From the NCBI GenBank assembly GCA_050015815.1, contig JBEKAR010000115.1, forward strand, positions 1 to 5,033: a stretch of 5,033 nucleotides of DNA, written 5' to 3'. The notes beneath the pieces were generated by a model. It made no database searches. It saw only the letters and a program-made list of their open reading frames with translations, and had not been told where the DNA came from. Source of the stretch: JAJRAL01 sp050015815. GTDB taxonomy: Archaea; Thermoplasmatota; Thermoplasmata; Methanomassiliicoccales; UBA472. Shown here piece by piece: positions 1-4,615 of the stretch (within the stretch, counting starts at the first letter, position 1; each line of letters starts with the position of its first letter). The position numbers and the translations under genes are program-made.

Positions 1-1
1 G

Positions 2-55
2 AAGAAGGTCCAGCAGTGCCTCGAAGAGATGGGCTTCAAGACCGAGATAAGATGA
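2..55 (+). CDS. Translation initiation factor aIF1 (SUI1 family), C-terminal end only
   Basis: The open frame from the left edge encodes 17 residues, KKVQQCLEEMGFKTEIR, ending at TGA 53-55. This resembles the last helix of SUI1/eIF1 proteins, which typically end in a pattern like KVKExLxxMGFxxExI. In archaea a SUI1 gene commonly sits just upstream of rnp1 and rps17, so the position supports the call. The family binds the small subunit near the P site and enforces fidelity of start-codon selection. Nothing of the core fold is inside the window, so the assignment rests on a short tail plus gene order. The next gene starts one base after the stop, so the two are probably translationally coupled. 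Confidence 0.75.
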   Translation, partial: KKVQQCLEEMGFKTEIR

Positions 56-56
56 G

Positions 57-320
57 ATGAAGAAGAGTGAGTTCATGAGGAAGGAGTTCGTCGGTCTGGA
101 GATTGAGGTGTCGTCATCGAACCACCCCGCCTACCTGAAGGTGAAGGGCAGGGTCACGGGCGAGACGAAGAACACCATGCTCGTCGACATCGGGCCTAGG
201 GAGGTCACGGTGCCGAAGCCGGGGAACGAATTCCAGTTCACATACGAAGGCGAACGATTCACGGTCAAGGGCTCGGAGATACAGCACCGGCCCGAGGACC
301 GCATCAAGAAGATAAGGTGA
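57..320 (+). CDS. rnp1: Ribonuclease P protein component 1 (Rnp1, Rpp29/POP4 family)
   Basis: This 87-residue protein is the archaeal Rpp29/Pop4 homologue, a protein subunit of RNase P, which removes 5' leaders from pre-tRNAs. Visible family features are the N-terminal (R)xEFVGLEIEV strand (residues 8-18), the GRVTGETKNT core (31-40; family pattern G.VvdETkNTL), a basic/hydrophobic beta segment, and the C-terminal RPEDRIKK (78-85), all part of an Sm-like beta barrel. It is at the short end for the family, without the C-terminal tail some members carry. The start at 57 lies one base after the aIF1 stop; an in-frame TAA at 48-50 rules out anything further upstream. ATG 75 is a real alternative: GAGTGA at 65-70 looks like a weak Shine-Dalgarno for it. 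I keep 57 because homologues have several residues before the R-x-E-hydrophobic-x-GL strand. Its TGA lies inside the Shine-Dalgarno of uS17. Confidence 0.93.
   Translation: MKKSEFMRKEFVGLEIEVSSSNHPAYLKVKGRVTGETKNTMLVDIGPREVTVPKPGNEFQFTYEGERFTVKGSEIQHRPEDRIKKIR
316..320 (+). promoter_or_regulatory. Shine-Dalgarno of uS17, overlapping the rnp1 stop
   Basis: GGTGA (within AGGTGATC) is complementary to the usual archaeal 16S 3' end and lies 5 bases before ATG 326. The rnp1 stop TGA is its last three bases. It decides the start at ATG 326 against GTG 317, which would fall inside the site. Confidence 0.85.
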
Positions 321-325
321 TCAAG

Positions 326-655
326 ATGGAAAGCAAGGCCAAGGACATAGGCATCGACGTCAAGGCTCCTGAGGCAACCTGCACCGACATTCACTGCCCG
401 TTCCACGGCAAGCTGTCGGTCAGGGGCCAGGTCATCGAAGGCGTGGTCGTCTCTGACAAGATGAAGAACACCGCCGTCGTGGAGCGCAACTACCTGATGT
501 TCGATTCCAAATACGAAAGATACGAGAAGAAGACCAGCAGGTACTCGGCGCACTGCCCGCCCTGCCTCGGCGTCAAGACCGGGGACTCGGTGAAGGTCGT
601 CGAGTGCCGGCCGTTGAGCAAGACGGTCTCATTCGTGATAGTCGAGAAGAGGTGA
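326..655 (+). CDS. rps17: Small ribosomal subunit protein uS17
   Basis: A 109-residue uS17 (S11e in eukaryotes), an OB-fold protein that binds 16S rRNA early in small-subunit assembly. Recognisable archaeal/eukaryotic blocks are CPFHGKLSVRGQ (24-35), the core GVVVSDKMKNTAVVERNYL (39-57), YERYEKKTSRY (63-73) and CRPLSKTVSFV (94-104). The archaeal N-terminal extension with a Cys-x4-Cys pair (C19, C24) is present, and there is a CPPC at 77-80 where relatives I recall have only the second cysteine. The reading frame can be opened upstream at GTG 317, but that GTG lies within the Shine-Dalgarno itself. ATG 326 has GGTGA at 316-320 with a 5-base spacer, so I chose 326. The upstream rnp1 stop (318-320) is embedded in this Shine-Dalgarno, implying coupled translation. 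Confidence 0.96.
   Translation: MESKAKDIGIDVKAPEATCTDIHCPFHGKLSVRGQVIEGVVVSDKMKNTAVVERNYLMFDSKYERYEKKTSRYSAHCPPCLGVKTGDSVKVVECRPLSKTVSFVIVEKR
649..655 (+). promoter_or_regulatory. Shine-Dalgarno of uL14, overlapping the uS17 stop
   Basis: GAGGTGA ends 4 bases before ATG 660. Its final TGA is the uS17 stop codon, so a terminating ribosome sits directly on the next initiation site. Confidence 0.85.
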
Positions 656-659
656 AATC

Positions 660-1058
660 ATGAAGGGCATCGCAGGCAAGCAGACCCGCGGCATCATGAC
701 CGGCACCATACTGGATGTCATAGACAACAGCGGCGCCAAGACCATCAGCGTCATCGCCGTGCCGGGATACCATGGTGTCACCCGGAGGCAGCCTTCGGCG
801 GCGGTGGGCGACATAATCATCGCCTCCGTCAAGAAGGGTACTCCGGAGATGCGCAGGCAAGTGGTGCACGCCATCATCGTGAGGCAGAGGAGGCCGTTCC
901 GTCGGCCCGACGGCACGATGGTCACGTTCGAGGACAACGCAGCGGTCATCACCACCGAGGAAGGAGAGACGAAGGGAACGGACATCAAGGGGCCGGTGGC
1001 CAGAGAGGCAGCGGAGCGCTGGCCTCGCATAGCCGCGACGGCCTCGATGATAGTGTGA
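660..1058 (+). CDS. rpl14: Large ribosomal subunit protein uL14
   Basis: A 132-residue uL14, the typical archaeal length. It binds 23S rRNA at the subunit interface, near the contact with h14 of 16S rRNA, and is a docking surface for anti-association factors. The conserved order is visible: VIDNSGAKTISVIAV (20-34), GYHGVTRRQPSAAVGD (36-51), ASVKKGTPEMRRQV (55-68), the RRPDGTMVTFEDNAAVI block (81-97), and GTEIKGPVARE-like GTDIKGPVAREAAERWPRIA (105-124). The start ATG 660 is preceded by GAGGTGA at 649-655 with a 4-base spacer; the uS17 stop TGA (653-655) forms the end of that Shine-Dalgarno. The stop at 1056-1058 runs directly into the Shine-Dalgarno of uL24. No anomalies are seen. Confidence 0.98.
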   Translation: MKGIAGKQTRGIMTGTILDVIDNSGAKTISVIAVPGYHGVTRRQPSAAVGDIIIASVKKGTPEMRRQVVHAIIVRQRRPFRRPDGTMVTFEDNAAVITTEEGETKGTDIKGPVAREAAERWPRIAATASMIV

Positions 1059-1063
1059 GGTGA
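1057..1063 (+). promoter_or_regulatory. Shine-Dalgarno of uL24, overlapping the uL14 stop
   Basis: GAGGTGA begins within the uL14 stop TGA (1056-1058) and ends 5 bases before ATG 1069. The downstream context CCAAGATG closely copies the TCAAGATG at the uS17 start. It argues against using GTG 1060. Confidence 0.85.
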
Positions 1064-1068
1064 CCAAG

Positions 1069-1443
1069 ATGAAGAGCAAGCAGGCAAGAAAGCAGCGCAA
1101 GGCGCACTACAACGCGCCAGAGCACATCAGGAGCCGAATGGTCGCTTCGCACCTGAGCGAGTCGCTTTCAAAGGAGTACAGGCGAAGGACCGTCCGAGTG
1201 ATTGAGGGCGACACCGTCAGGGTCGTCCGCGGCGACGAGTCGGTCAAGGGAGTGGAGGGAAGGGTCTCGAAGGTCGACACGAAGACCGCGCGCCTGATCG
1301 TCGAGGGCATCACCATGCCCAAGGCGGACGGGACGCAGAAGGCCCGCCCGGTCCACTCGTCGAACTGCATCGTCACGAAGCTGGACCTCTCCGACAACAA
1401 GAGACGGGGAATGCTGATGGGTACAAAGGAGGCATCGCGATGA
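1069..1443 (+). CDS. rpl24: Large ribosomal subunit protein uL24 (KOW domain)
   Basis: A 124-residue archaeal-type uL24 (L26e in eukaryotes), an initiator of large-subunit assembly that binds domain I of 23S rRNA near the exit tunnel. The N-terminus SKQARKQRKAHYNAPEHIR (3-21) matches the archaeal pattern SKQPRKQRKALYNAPLH. The KOW motif follows at about 44-72 (VIEGDTVRVVRGD then GVEGRVSKVD), and the end is basic. The frame is open to GTG 1060, but that codon is part of the Shine-Dalgarno; ATG 1069 has GAGGTGA at 1057-1063 and a 5-base spacer and gives the family N-terminus, so it is preferred. The stop overlaps the eS4 start as ATGA at 1440-1443. Confidence 0.97.
   Translation: MKSKQARKQRKAHYNAPEHIRSRMVASHLSESLSKEYRRRTVRVIEGDTVRVVRGDESVKGVEGRVSKVDTKTARLIVEGITMPKADGTQKARPVHSSNCIVTKLDLSDNKRRGMLMGTKEASR
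1426..1432 (+). promoter_or_regulatory. Shine-Dalgarno of eS4
   Basis: AAGGAGG lies inside the 3' end of uL24, 7 bases before ATG 1440, whose ATGA overlaps the uL24 stop. Confidence 0.8.
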
Positions 1444-2186
1444 GCGATCTCAAGCGCCTCAACGCGCCGAAGAGCTGGCCGGTGGCCAAGAAGACGACCG
1501 CATGGATAGCGAAGCCGCACCCTGGCCCTCACGGCCTGGAGGAGAGCATGCCGATCGCCCTCGTCCTGAGAGAGGTCCTGGGCGTCGCTGACACGGCGAG
1601 AGAGGCCAAGCGCATCCTGGGCGACCGAGAGGTCCTGGTCGACGGGCGAGTGGTCACTGACTACAACTTCGCCGTCGGCCTGATGGACGTGGTATCTCTG
1701 CCGAAGGTTGAGCAGCACTACCGCATGATGCTCGACCGCCGCGGCAAGTTCCGTCTGGTCAAGATCCCCGAGGGCAAGCAGAACTGGAAGCTCTGCCGCA
1801 TCGAGAACAAGACGACCGTGAAGGGCGGCAAGACGCAGCTGAACCTCCACGACGGAAGGAACATCCTGGTCGCGAAGGACACCTACACGGCCGGCGACGT
1901 CCTCAAGATCGAATTCGCCAACGAGGAGAAGAAGGAAGGGAAGAAGGCGAAGAAGCACAAGGCCAAGATCCTCGAGGCCTACAAGCTGGCCAAGGGGAGC
2001 ACCGTCTTGATCACAGGAGGCTCGCACGTCGGCGACCTGGCGGTCGTCGAGGAGTACGTGGTCAAGAGGACCACCGGGCCGAACCTGGTGAAGTTCAAGG
2101 ACGGCCGCCTGACCGTGAAGCATAACGTCTTCGTGGTCGGGACGAAGGGGCCTGAAGTGGAGCTGCCGGAGGCGAGCGCACTATGA
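1440..2186 (+). CDS. rps4e: Small ribosomal subunit protein eS4
   Basis: A 248-residue eS4 (rpS4e), a 16S rRNA-binding protein of archaea and eukaryotes that is unrelated in overall layout to bacterial uS4. The N-terminus HLKRL-like DLKRLNAPKSWPV (3-15) is diagnostic, followed by PGPHGLEESMPI (28-39). An S4 RNA-binding domain spans about 41-88 (VLREVLG through VLVDGRVVTDYNFAVGLMDVV), a central beta domain covers about 90-160, and a KOW motif spans about 184-210 (AKGSTVLITGGSHVGDLAVV). A lysine-rich stretch at 163-176, just before the KOW motif, is unusually charged. The ATG overlaps the uL24 stop (ATGA 1440-1443) and has AAGGAGG at 1426-1432 with a 7-base spacer. The end overlaps the uL5 start by four bases. 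Confidence 0.97.
   Translation: MSDLKRLNAPKSWPVAKKTTAWIAKPHPGPHGLEESMPIALVLREVLGVADTAREAKRILGDREVLVDGRVVTDYNFAVGLMDVVSLPKVEQHYRMMLDRRGKFRLVKIPEGKQNWKLCRIENKTTVKGGKTQLNLHDGRNILVAKDTYTAGDVLKIEFANEEKKEGKKAKKHKAKILEAYKLAKGSTVLITGGSHVGDLAVVEEYVVKRTTGPNLVKFKDGRLTVKHNVFVVGTKGPEVELPEASAL
2168..2172 (+). promoter_or_regulatory. Probable Shine-Dalgarno of uL5
   Basis: GGAGG inside the end of eS4 is 10 bases before ATG 2183. The spacing is longer than elsewhere in the window, so this site may be weaker. Confidence 0.55.
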
Positions 2187-2695
2187 GCGACGTCATGAGG
2201 CAGCCAAGGGTGCACAAGGTCGTAGTCAACATCGGCGTGGGCGACGCGGGCGAGCGACTGGAGAAGGCCCAGAAGGTGCTCCAGATGCTCACCAAGCACA
2301 AGCCCATGGTGACGCACGCCAAAACGACCAACCGCGACCTGGGGATACGCATGGGGATGCCCATCGGCTGCAAGGTCACCCTTCGGGGGGACGAGGCCGA
2401 GACGTTCATCAAGCGCGCCCTGCAGACGCGGGAGAACAGGATAGCTGAATACTCGTTCGACCCAGAGGGCAACCTGTCCTTCGGAGTGCCGGACTACACC
2501 GACTTCGACGGCATGAGGTATGACCCAGAGATCGGGATATTCGGGATGGACGTGAGCGTCGTCATCGCTCGGCCCGGCTACCGGGTCAGCAGGCGGAGGG
2601 TGCTTAAACGCAGTCTGCCCCACCAGCACAAGATGACCAGGGGCGAGTCGATCGCGTTCATGAGGACCAAGTTCAACGCGGAGGTGATGGAGTGA
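2183..2695 (+). CDS. rpl5: Large ribosomal subunit protein uL5
   Basis: A 170-residue uL5 (L11e in eukaryotes), which binds 5S rRNA and forms the central protuberance, contacting P-site tRNA. Clear family blocks are VHKVVVNIGVGDAGERLEKA (10-29), MRxPRV before it, the KPMVTHAKTTNRDLGIRMGMPIGCKVTLRG region (40-69), YSFDPEGNLSFGVPDYTDF (90-108), PEIGIFGMDVSVVIARPGYRV (115-135), and the C-terminal SRRRVLKRSLPHQHKMTRGESIAFM. The start ATG 2183 overlaps the eS4 stop as ATGA. The nearest Shine-Dalgarno, GGAGG at 2168-2172, is 10 bases away, longer than at other junctions, so coupling to eS4 termination may matter more. ATG 2195 is a possible but less supported alternative. The end carries the Shine-Dalgarno for uS14. 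Confidence 0.97.
   Translation: MSDVMRQPRVHKVVVNIGVGDAGERLEKAQKVLQMLTKHKPMVTHAKTTNRDLGIRMGMPIGCKVTLRGDEAETFIKRALQTRENRIAEYSFDPEGNLSFGVPDYTDFDGMRYDPEIGIFGMDVSVVIARPGYRVSRRRVLKRSLPHQHKMTRGESIAFMRTKFNAEVME
2680..2688 (+). promoter_or_regulatory. Strong Shine-Dalgarno of uS14
   Basis: GGAGGTGAT within the end of uL5 is the most complete anti-Shine-Dalgarno match in the window. It precedes the GTG start at 2692 and compensates for the non-ATG start; it also identifies this short frame as a real gene. Confidence 0.88.
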
Positions 2696-2841
2696 CCAAG
2701 CCAAAGAAGCAGTTCGGCCGCTCGAAGGGCTGCACTCGCTGCGGAAGAAAGAGGGGCATCGTGAGGAGGTACGGCATGCATCTATGCCGCCAGTGCTTCC
2801 GCGAGATCGCTCCACAGATCGGATTCAAGAAGTACTCGTGA
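2692..2841 (+). CDS. rps14: Small ribosomal subunit protein uS14, zinc-binding type
   Basis: A short gene of 49 residues (S29e in eukaryotes), sitting in the 16S rRNA head near the decoding region. The protein shows two zinc-ligand pairs, C14-x2-C17 and C32-x2-C35, with GRKRGIVRRYGMHLC between them and the family tail CFRE(I)A...IGFKKYS. The length is the usual one for archaeal zinc-type uS14. The start is GTG at 2692, overlapping the uL5 stop as GTGA (2692-2695). It is supported by GGAGGTGAT at 2680-2688, the longest Shine-Dalgarno match in the window, with GGTGA ending 4 bases before the start. The ATG at 2687 runs into TGA after two codons and is not a start. The TGA stop at 2839-2841 directly adjoins the uS8 Shine-Dalgarno. 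Confidence 0.96.
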   Translation: MTKPKKQFGRSKGCTRCGRKRGIVRRYGMHLCRQCFREIAPQIGFKKYS

Positions 2842-2846
2842 GGTGA
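2840..2846 (+). promoter_or_regulatory. Shine-Dalgarno of uS8
   Basis: GAGGTGA starts within the uS14 stop (TGA 2839-2841) and ends 6 bases before ATG 2853. Confidence 0.87.
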
Positions 2847-2852
2847 CAAAGA

Positions 2853-3242
2853 ATGCAAAGCGACCCCCTGAACGACGCGATGTCGACAATCAAGAACGCA
2901 TCGACCGTCGGCAAGTCAGAGTGCCTCATCAAGCCATCGTCCAAACTGATCGGGCGAGTGCTCAAGGTGATGCAGGAGTCGGGCTACATCACGCAGTTCG
3001 AGTTCGTCGAGGACGGTAAGGCCGGGAAATTCAAAGTGCTGCTGCAGGGACGGATCAACAACTGCGGCGTCATCAAGCCCCGCCACTCGGTGAAGAAGTC
3101 GGACCTGGAGAAGTTCGAGGCTCGATATCTGCCGGCCCAGGACTTCGGCGTGCTGATCCTCACGACGACCGCTGGCGTCATAACCCACGCCAAAGCAAAG
3201 GAGCTAGGAGTCGGAGGCAAGCTCCTGGCATACGTGTACTGA
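2853..3242 (+). CDS. rps8: Small ribosomal subunit protein uS8
   Basis: A 129-residue uS8 (S15Ae in eukaryotes) that binds the central domain of 16S rRNA and is important for platform assembly. Family landmarks are DPLNDAMSTIKNA (4-16), KPSSKLIGRVLKVMQESGYI (27-46), the archaeal EFVEDGKAGKFKV block, GRINNCGVIKPRHSVKK (66-82), and the C-terminal half LPAQDFGVLILTTTAGVITHAKAKELGVGGKLLAYVY. The RNA-binding loop usually written STSxG reads TTTAG here, a conservative change. In bacteria S8 represses its own operon; no equivalent mRNA target could be identified here. ATG 2853 has GAGGTGA at 2840-2846 with a 6-base spacer, 11 bases after the uS14 stop. No alternative start is needed. Confidence 0.97.
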   Translation: MQSDPLNDAMSTIKNASTVGKSECLIKPSSKLIGRVLKVMQESGYITQFEFVEDGKAGKFKVLLQGRINNCGVIKPRHSVKKSDLEKFEARYLPAQDFGVLILTTTAGVITHAKAKELGVGGKLLAYVY

Positions 3243-3248
3243 GGCGAT
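3241..3248 (+). promoter_or_regulatory. Shine-Dalgarno of uL6 (one mismatch)
   Basis: GAGGCGAT, one base off GAGGTGAT, begins inside the uS8 stop (TGA 3240-3242). The GGCGA part is 5 bases before ATG 3253 but overlaps ATG 3247, which favours 3253 as the start. Confidence 0.7.
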
Positions 3249-3252
3249 GGAA

Positions 3253-3804
3253 ATGACGGTCAGCGGATTCATAGAAGAGAAGATCGAGGTCCCCAAGGGC
3301 GTCACCGTGAAGATCGATGGACAAACGGTCACGGCGAAGGGAAAGTCCGGAGAGCTCAAGCGCACCTTCCCGCACGTCAAAGTGAAGCTCGCTCAGAAGG
3401 ACGGCAACGTCATCATCTCGTGCGAGTACCCGAAGGTCGCGGACAAGGCGGCCGTCGGGACCTTCGCCTCCCATATCCAGAATATGATCGACGGAGTGCA
3501 GGGCGGGTTCGAGTACCACATGAAGATCGTGTACTCCCACTTCCCGATGAAGGCGAGCGTGAAGGGCGAGACCTTCGTCATCGAGAATTTCCTCGGTGAG
3601 AAGGCACCCAGGCACGCGGACATCATACGCAAGACGAAGATCACGGTGAAGGGAAACGAGGTAGTGCTGCAGAACTCGGACCTCGAGGCCGTCTCGCAGA
3701 CGGCCGCGAACATCGAGCGCGCCTGCCACATCAGGAACTTCGACCCGCGGGTGTTCCAGGACGGCATCTACATCGTTGAGAAGGCACGGAAGGTGAAGGC
3801 ATGA
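3253..3804 (+). CDS. rpl6: Large ribosomal subunit protein uL6
   Basis: A 183-residue uL6 (L9e in eukaryotes), with two related alpha/beta domains; it binds 23S rRNA near the sarcin-ricin loop and factor-binding site. Visible are the N-terminal IEEKIEVPKGVTVKIDG (7-23), VTAKGKSGELKRTFPH (26-41) of domain 1, and the archaeal/eukaryotic signature NFLGEKAPR (112-120) in domain 2. The frame also contains ATG 3247, giving two more residues. I chose 3253 because GGCGA at 3243-3247 (in GAGGCGAT, one mismatch to GAGGTGAT) is then 5 bases from the start, as at neighbouring genes, and because archaeal homologues begin with M plus about five residues before the EEIEIP strand. The stop overlaps the eL32 start as ATGA. 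Confidence 0.96.
   Translation: MTVSGFIEEKIEVPKGVTVKIDGQTVTAKGKSGELKRTFPHVKVKLAQKDGNVIISCEYPKVADKAAVGTFASHIQNMIDGVQGGFEYHMKIVYSHFPMKASVKGETFVIENFLGEKAPRHADIIRKTKITVKGNEVVLQNSDLEAVSQTAANIERACHIRNFDPRVFQDGIYIVEKARKVKA
3792..3796 (+). promoter_or_regulatory. Shine-Dalgarno of eL32
   Basis: GGTGA inside the last codons of uL6 is 4 bases before ATG 3801, which overlaps the uL6 stop as ATGA. Confidence 0.83.
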
Positions 3805-4613
3805 GCCCCGCCAAGAAGCAGATCAAGGAGATTGCGGACCTGCCTTACTACAAACCGGAGCATGCCAAGGTGCTCAGGTCCATGGGCATCAAGACCCTGG
3901 ACCAGCTCTACGATGCGCTCAGCAACGAGGACAAGTTCGAGGAGATCATCACCGGCAAGAAGCTGAAGGGCGTCGGCGAGAAGCACGCCGAGCACTGGAT
4001 GGAGCTCATCGAGGACTCGAGGACCGAGGCCATGGCCGAGGAGGCAAAGGTCGAGGAGGAGAAGCCCGAGGAGGCGCCCGAGGCCGAGGAAAAGGTCGAG
4101 GTCGTCGAGGAGGCTGAGGCCCCGAAGGCGAAGAAGGTCAAGCTCGAAGAGGAGAAGGAGACTGAGGTCGTCGAGCTGGAGGCGGAGGTCGTCCCCGAGA
4201 AGGGCTACATGGCCCAGCCGAAGCCCGAGCTGGACGCCGCGACCAAGGACCTGCTGGCGAAGAGAAAGGAGATCGACTCGAGACGCCCCGCCTTCAAGCG
4301 CCAGGAGTGGTTCCGCTTCAAGAGGCTCGGAGAGACCTGGAGAAAGCCGCGCGGCATACATTCTAAGATGCGCCGGCACTACGGCTACAGGGCCCCGATC
4401 GTGAGCATCGGATACCGCGGACCCAAGGACGTGAGGGATTACCACCCGTCCGGTTTCCGCGAGATAATGGTGCACACCGTTGGCGAGCTCAACGTGGTCG
4501 ACCCGAAGAAGGAGGCGGTGCGCGTCGGCGGCACCGTCGGCTACAAGAAGAGGCTCGCCATCGAGAAGCGGGCCGACGAACTAGGTATCAGGATACTCAA
4601 CAGGACGGGATAG
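3801..4613 (+). CDS. rpl32e: Large ribosomal subunit protein eL32 with helix-hairpin-helix-like N-terminal extension
   Basis: At 270 residues this is about twice the usual archaeal eL32 length (about 130). The canonical domain is C-terminal, about 145-270: LLAKRKEIDSRRPAFKRQEW, then TWRKPRGIHSKMRRHYGYRAP (179-199), GYRGPKDVRDYHPSGFREIMVH (204-225) and GIRILN (262-267). It binds 23S rRNA on the solvent side of the large subunit. Residues 10-70 look like a helix-hairpin-helix pair: a degenerate first hairpin (LPYYKPEHAKVLRSMGIKTL, 14-33) and a clear second one (LKGVGEKHAEHW, 55-66). Residues 75-133 form a Glu-rich linker. Haloarchaeal eL32 is known to carry a comparable extension of this kind, so a fusion artefact is unlikely. 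ATG 3801 has GGTGA at 3792-3796 and a 4-base spacer. The stop is TAG, the only non-TGA stop here. Confidence 0.96.
   Translation: MSPAKKQIKEIADLPYYKPEHAKVLRSMGIKTLDQLYDALSNEDKFEEIITGKKLKGVGEKHAEHWMELIEDSRTEAMAEEAKVEEEKPEEAPEAEEKVEVVEEAEAPKAKKVKLEEEKETEVVELEAEVVPEKGYMAQPKPELDAATKDLLAKRKEIDSRRPAFKRQEWFRFKRLGETWRKPRGIHSKMRRHYGYRAPIVSIGYRGPKDVRDYHPSGFREIMVHTVGELNVVDPKKEAVRVGGTVGYKKRLAIEKRADELGIRILNRTG
4023..4199 (+). other. Glu-rich low-complexity linker within eL32
   Basis: Residues 75-133 of eL32 contain 24 Glu and 8 Lys but no Asp in 59 positions, with Ala, Val and Pro as the rest. The DNA is built from repeated GAG codons and holds GAGGAGG four times (4038, 4053, 4068 and 4107). It separates the helix-hairpin-helix-like N-terminus from the rRNA-binding domain and is probably disordered. 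Confidence 0.85.
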
Positions 4614-4615
4614 AC

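Noticed and set aside
1107..2123. A 338-residue open frame on the minus strand across uL24 and eS4
   Set aside because: It is antisense to two clearly conserved ribosomal-protein genes, its protein is low-complexity (Leu, Asp, Val, Arg rich) and matches no family I recognise. Long antisense frames are expected opposite GC-rich coding DNA.
2687..2695. ATG at 2687 as the uS14 start
   Set aside because: It reads ATG GAG TGA and terminates after two codons; the frame that encodes the zinc finger begins at GTG 2692.
1979..2815. A 278-residue minus-strand frame across eS4, uL5 and uS14
   Set aside because: It runs opposite three genes with intact family motifs, with no Shine-Dalgarno-supported start or operon context of its own.
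4038..4074. GAGGAGG at 15-base spacing as a tandem repeat or CRISPR-like array
   Set aside because: The units are short, inside a coding frame, and explained by Glu-rich low-complexity protein sequence; no long identical repeats or spacers exist.
4209..4211. Internal ATG (Met137) in eL32 as a separate start for the core domain
   Set aside because: No GGTGA or GGAGG lies at a workable distance upstream; the nearest GGAGG-like motifs are too far away.
3768..4475. A Leu-rich 235-residue minus-strand frame opposite eL32, looking superficially like a membrane protein
   Set aside because: The Leu runs are simply the reverse complement of the GAG/AAG-rich eL32 linker (CTC/CTT), so the apparent hydrophobicity is an artefact.
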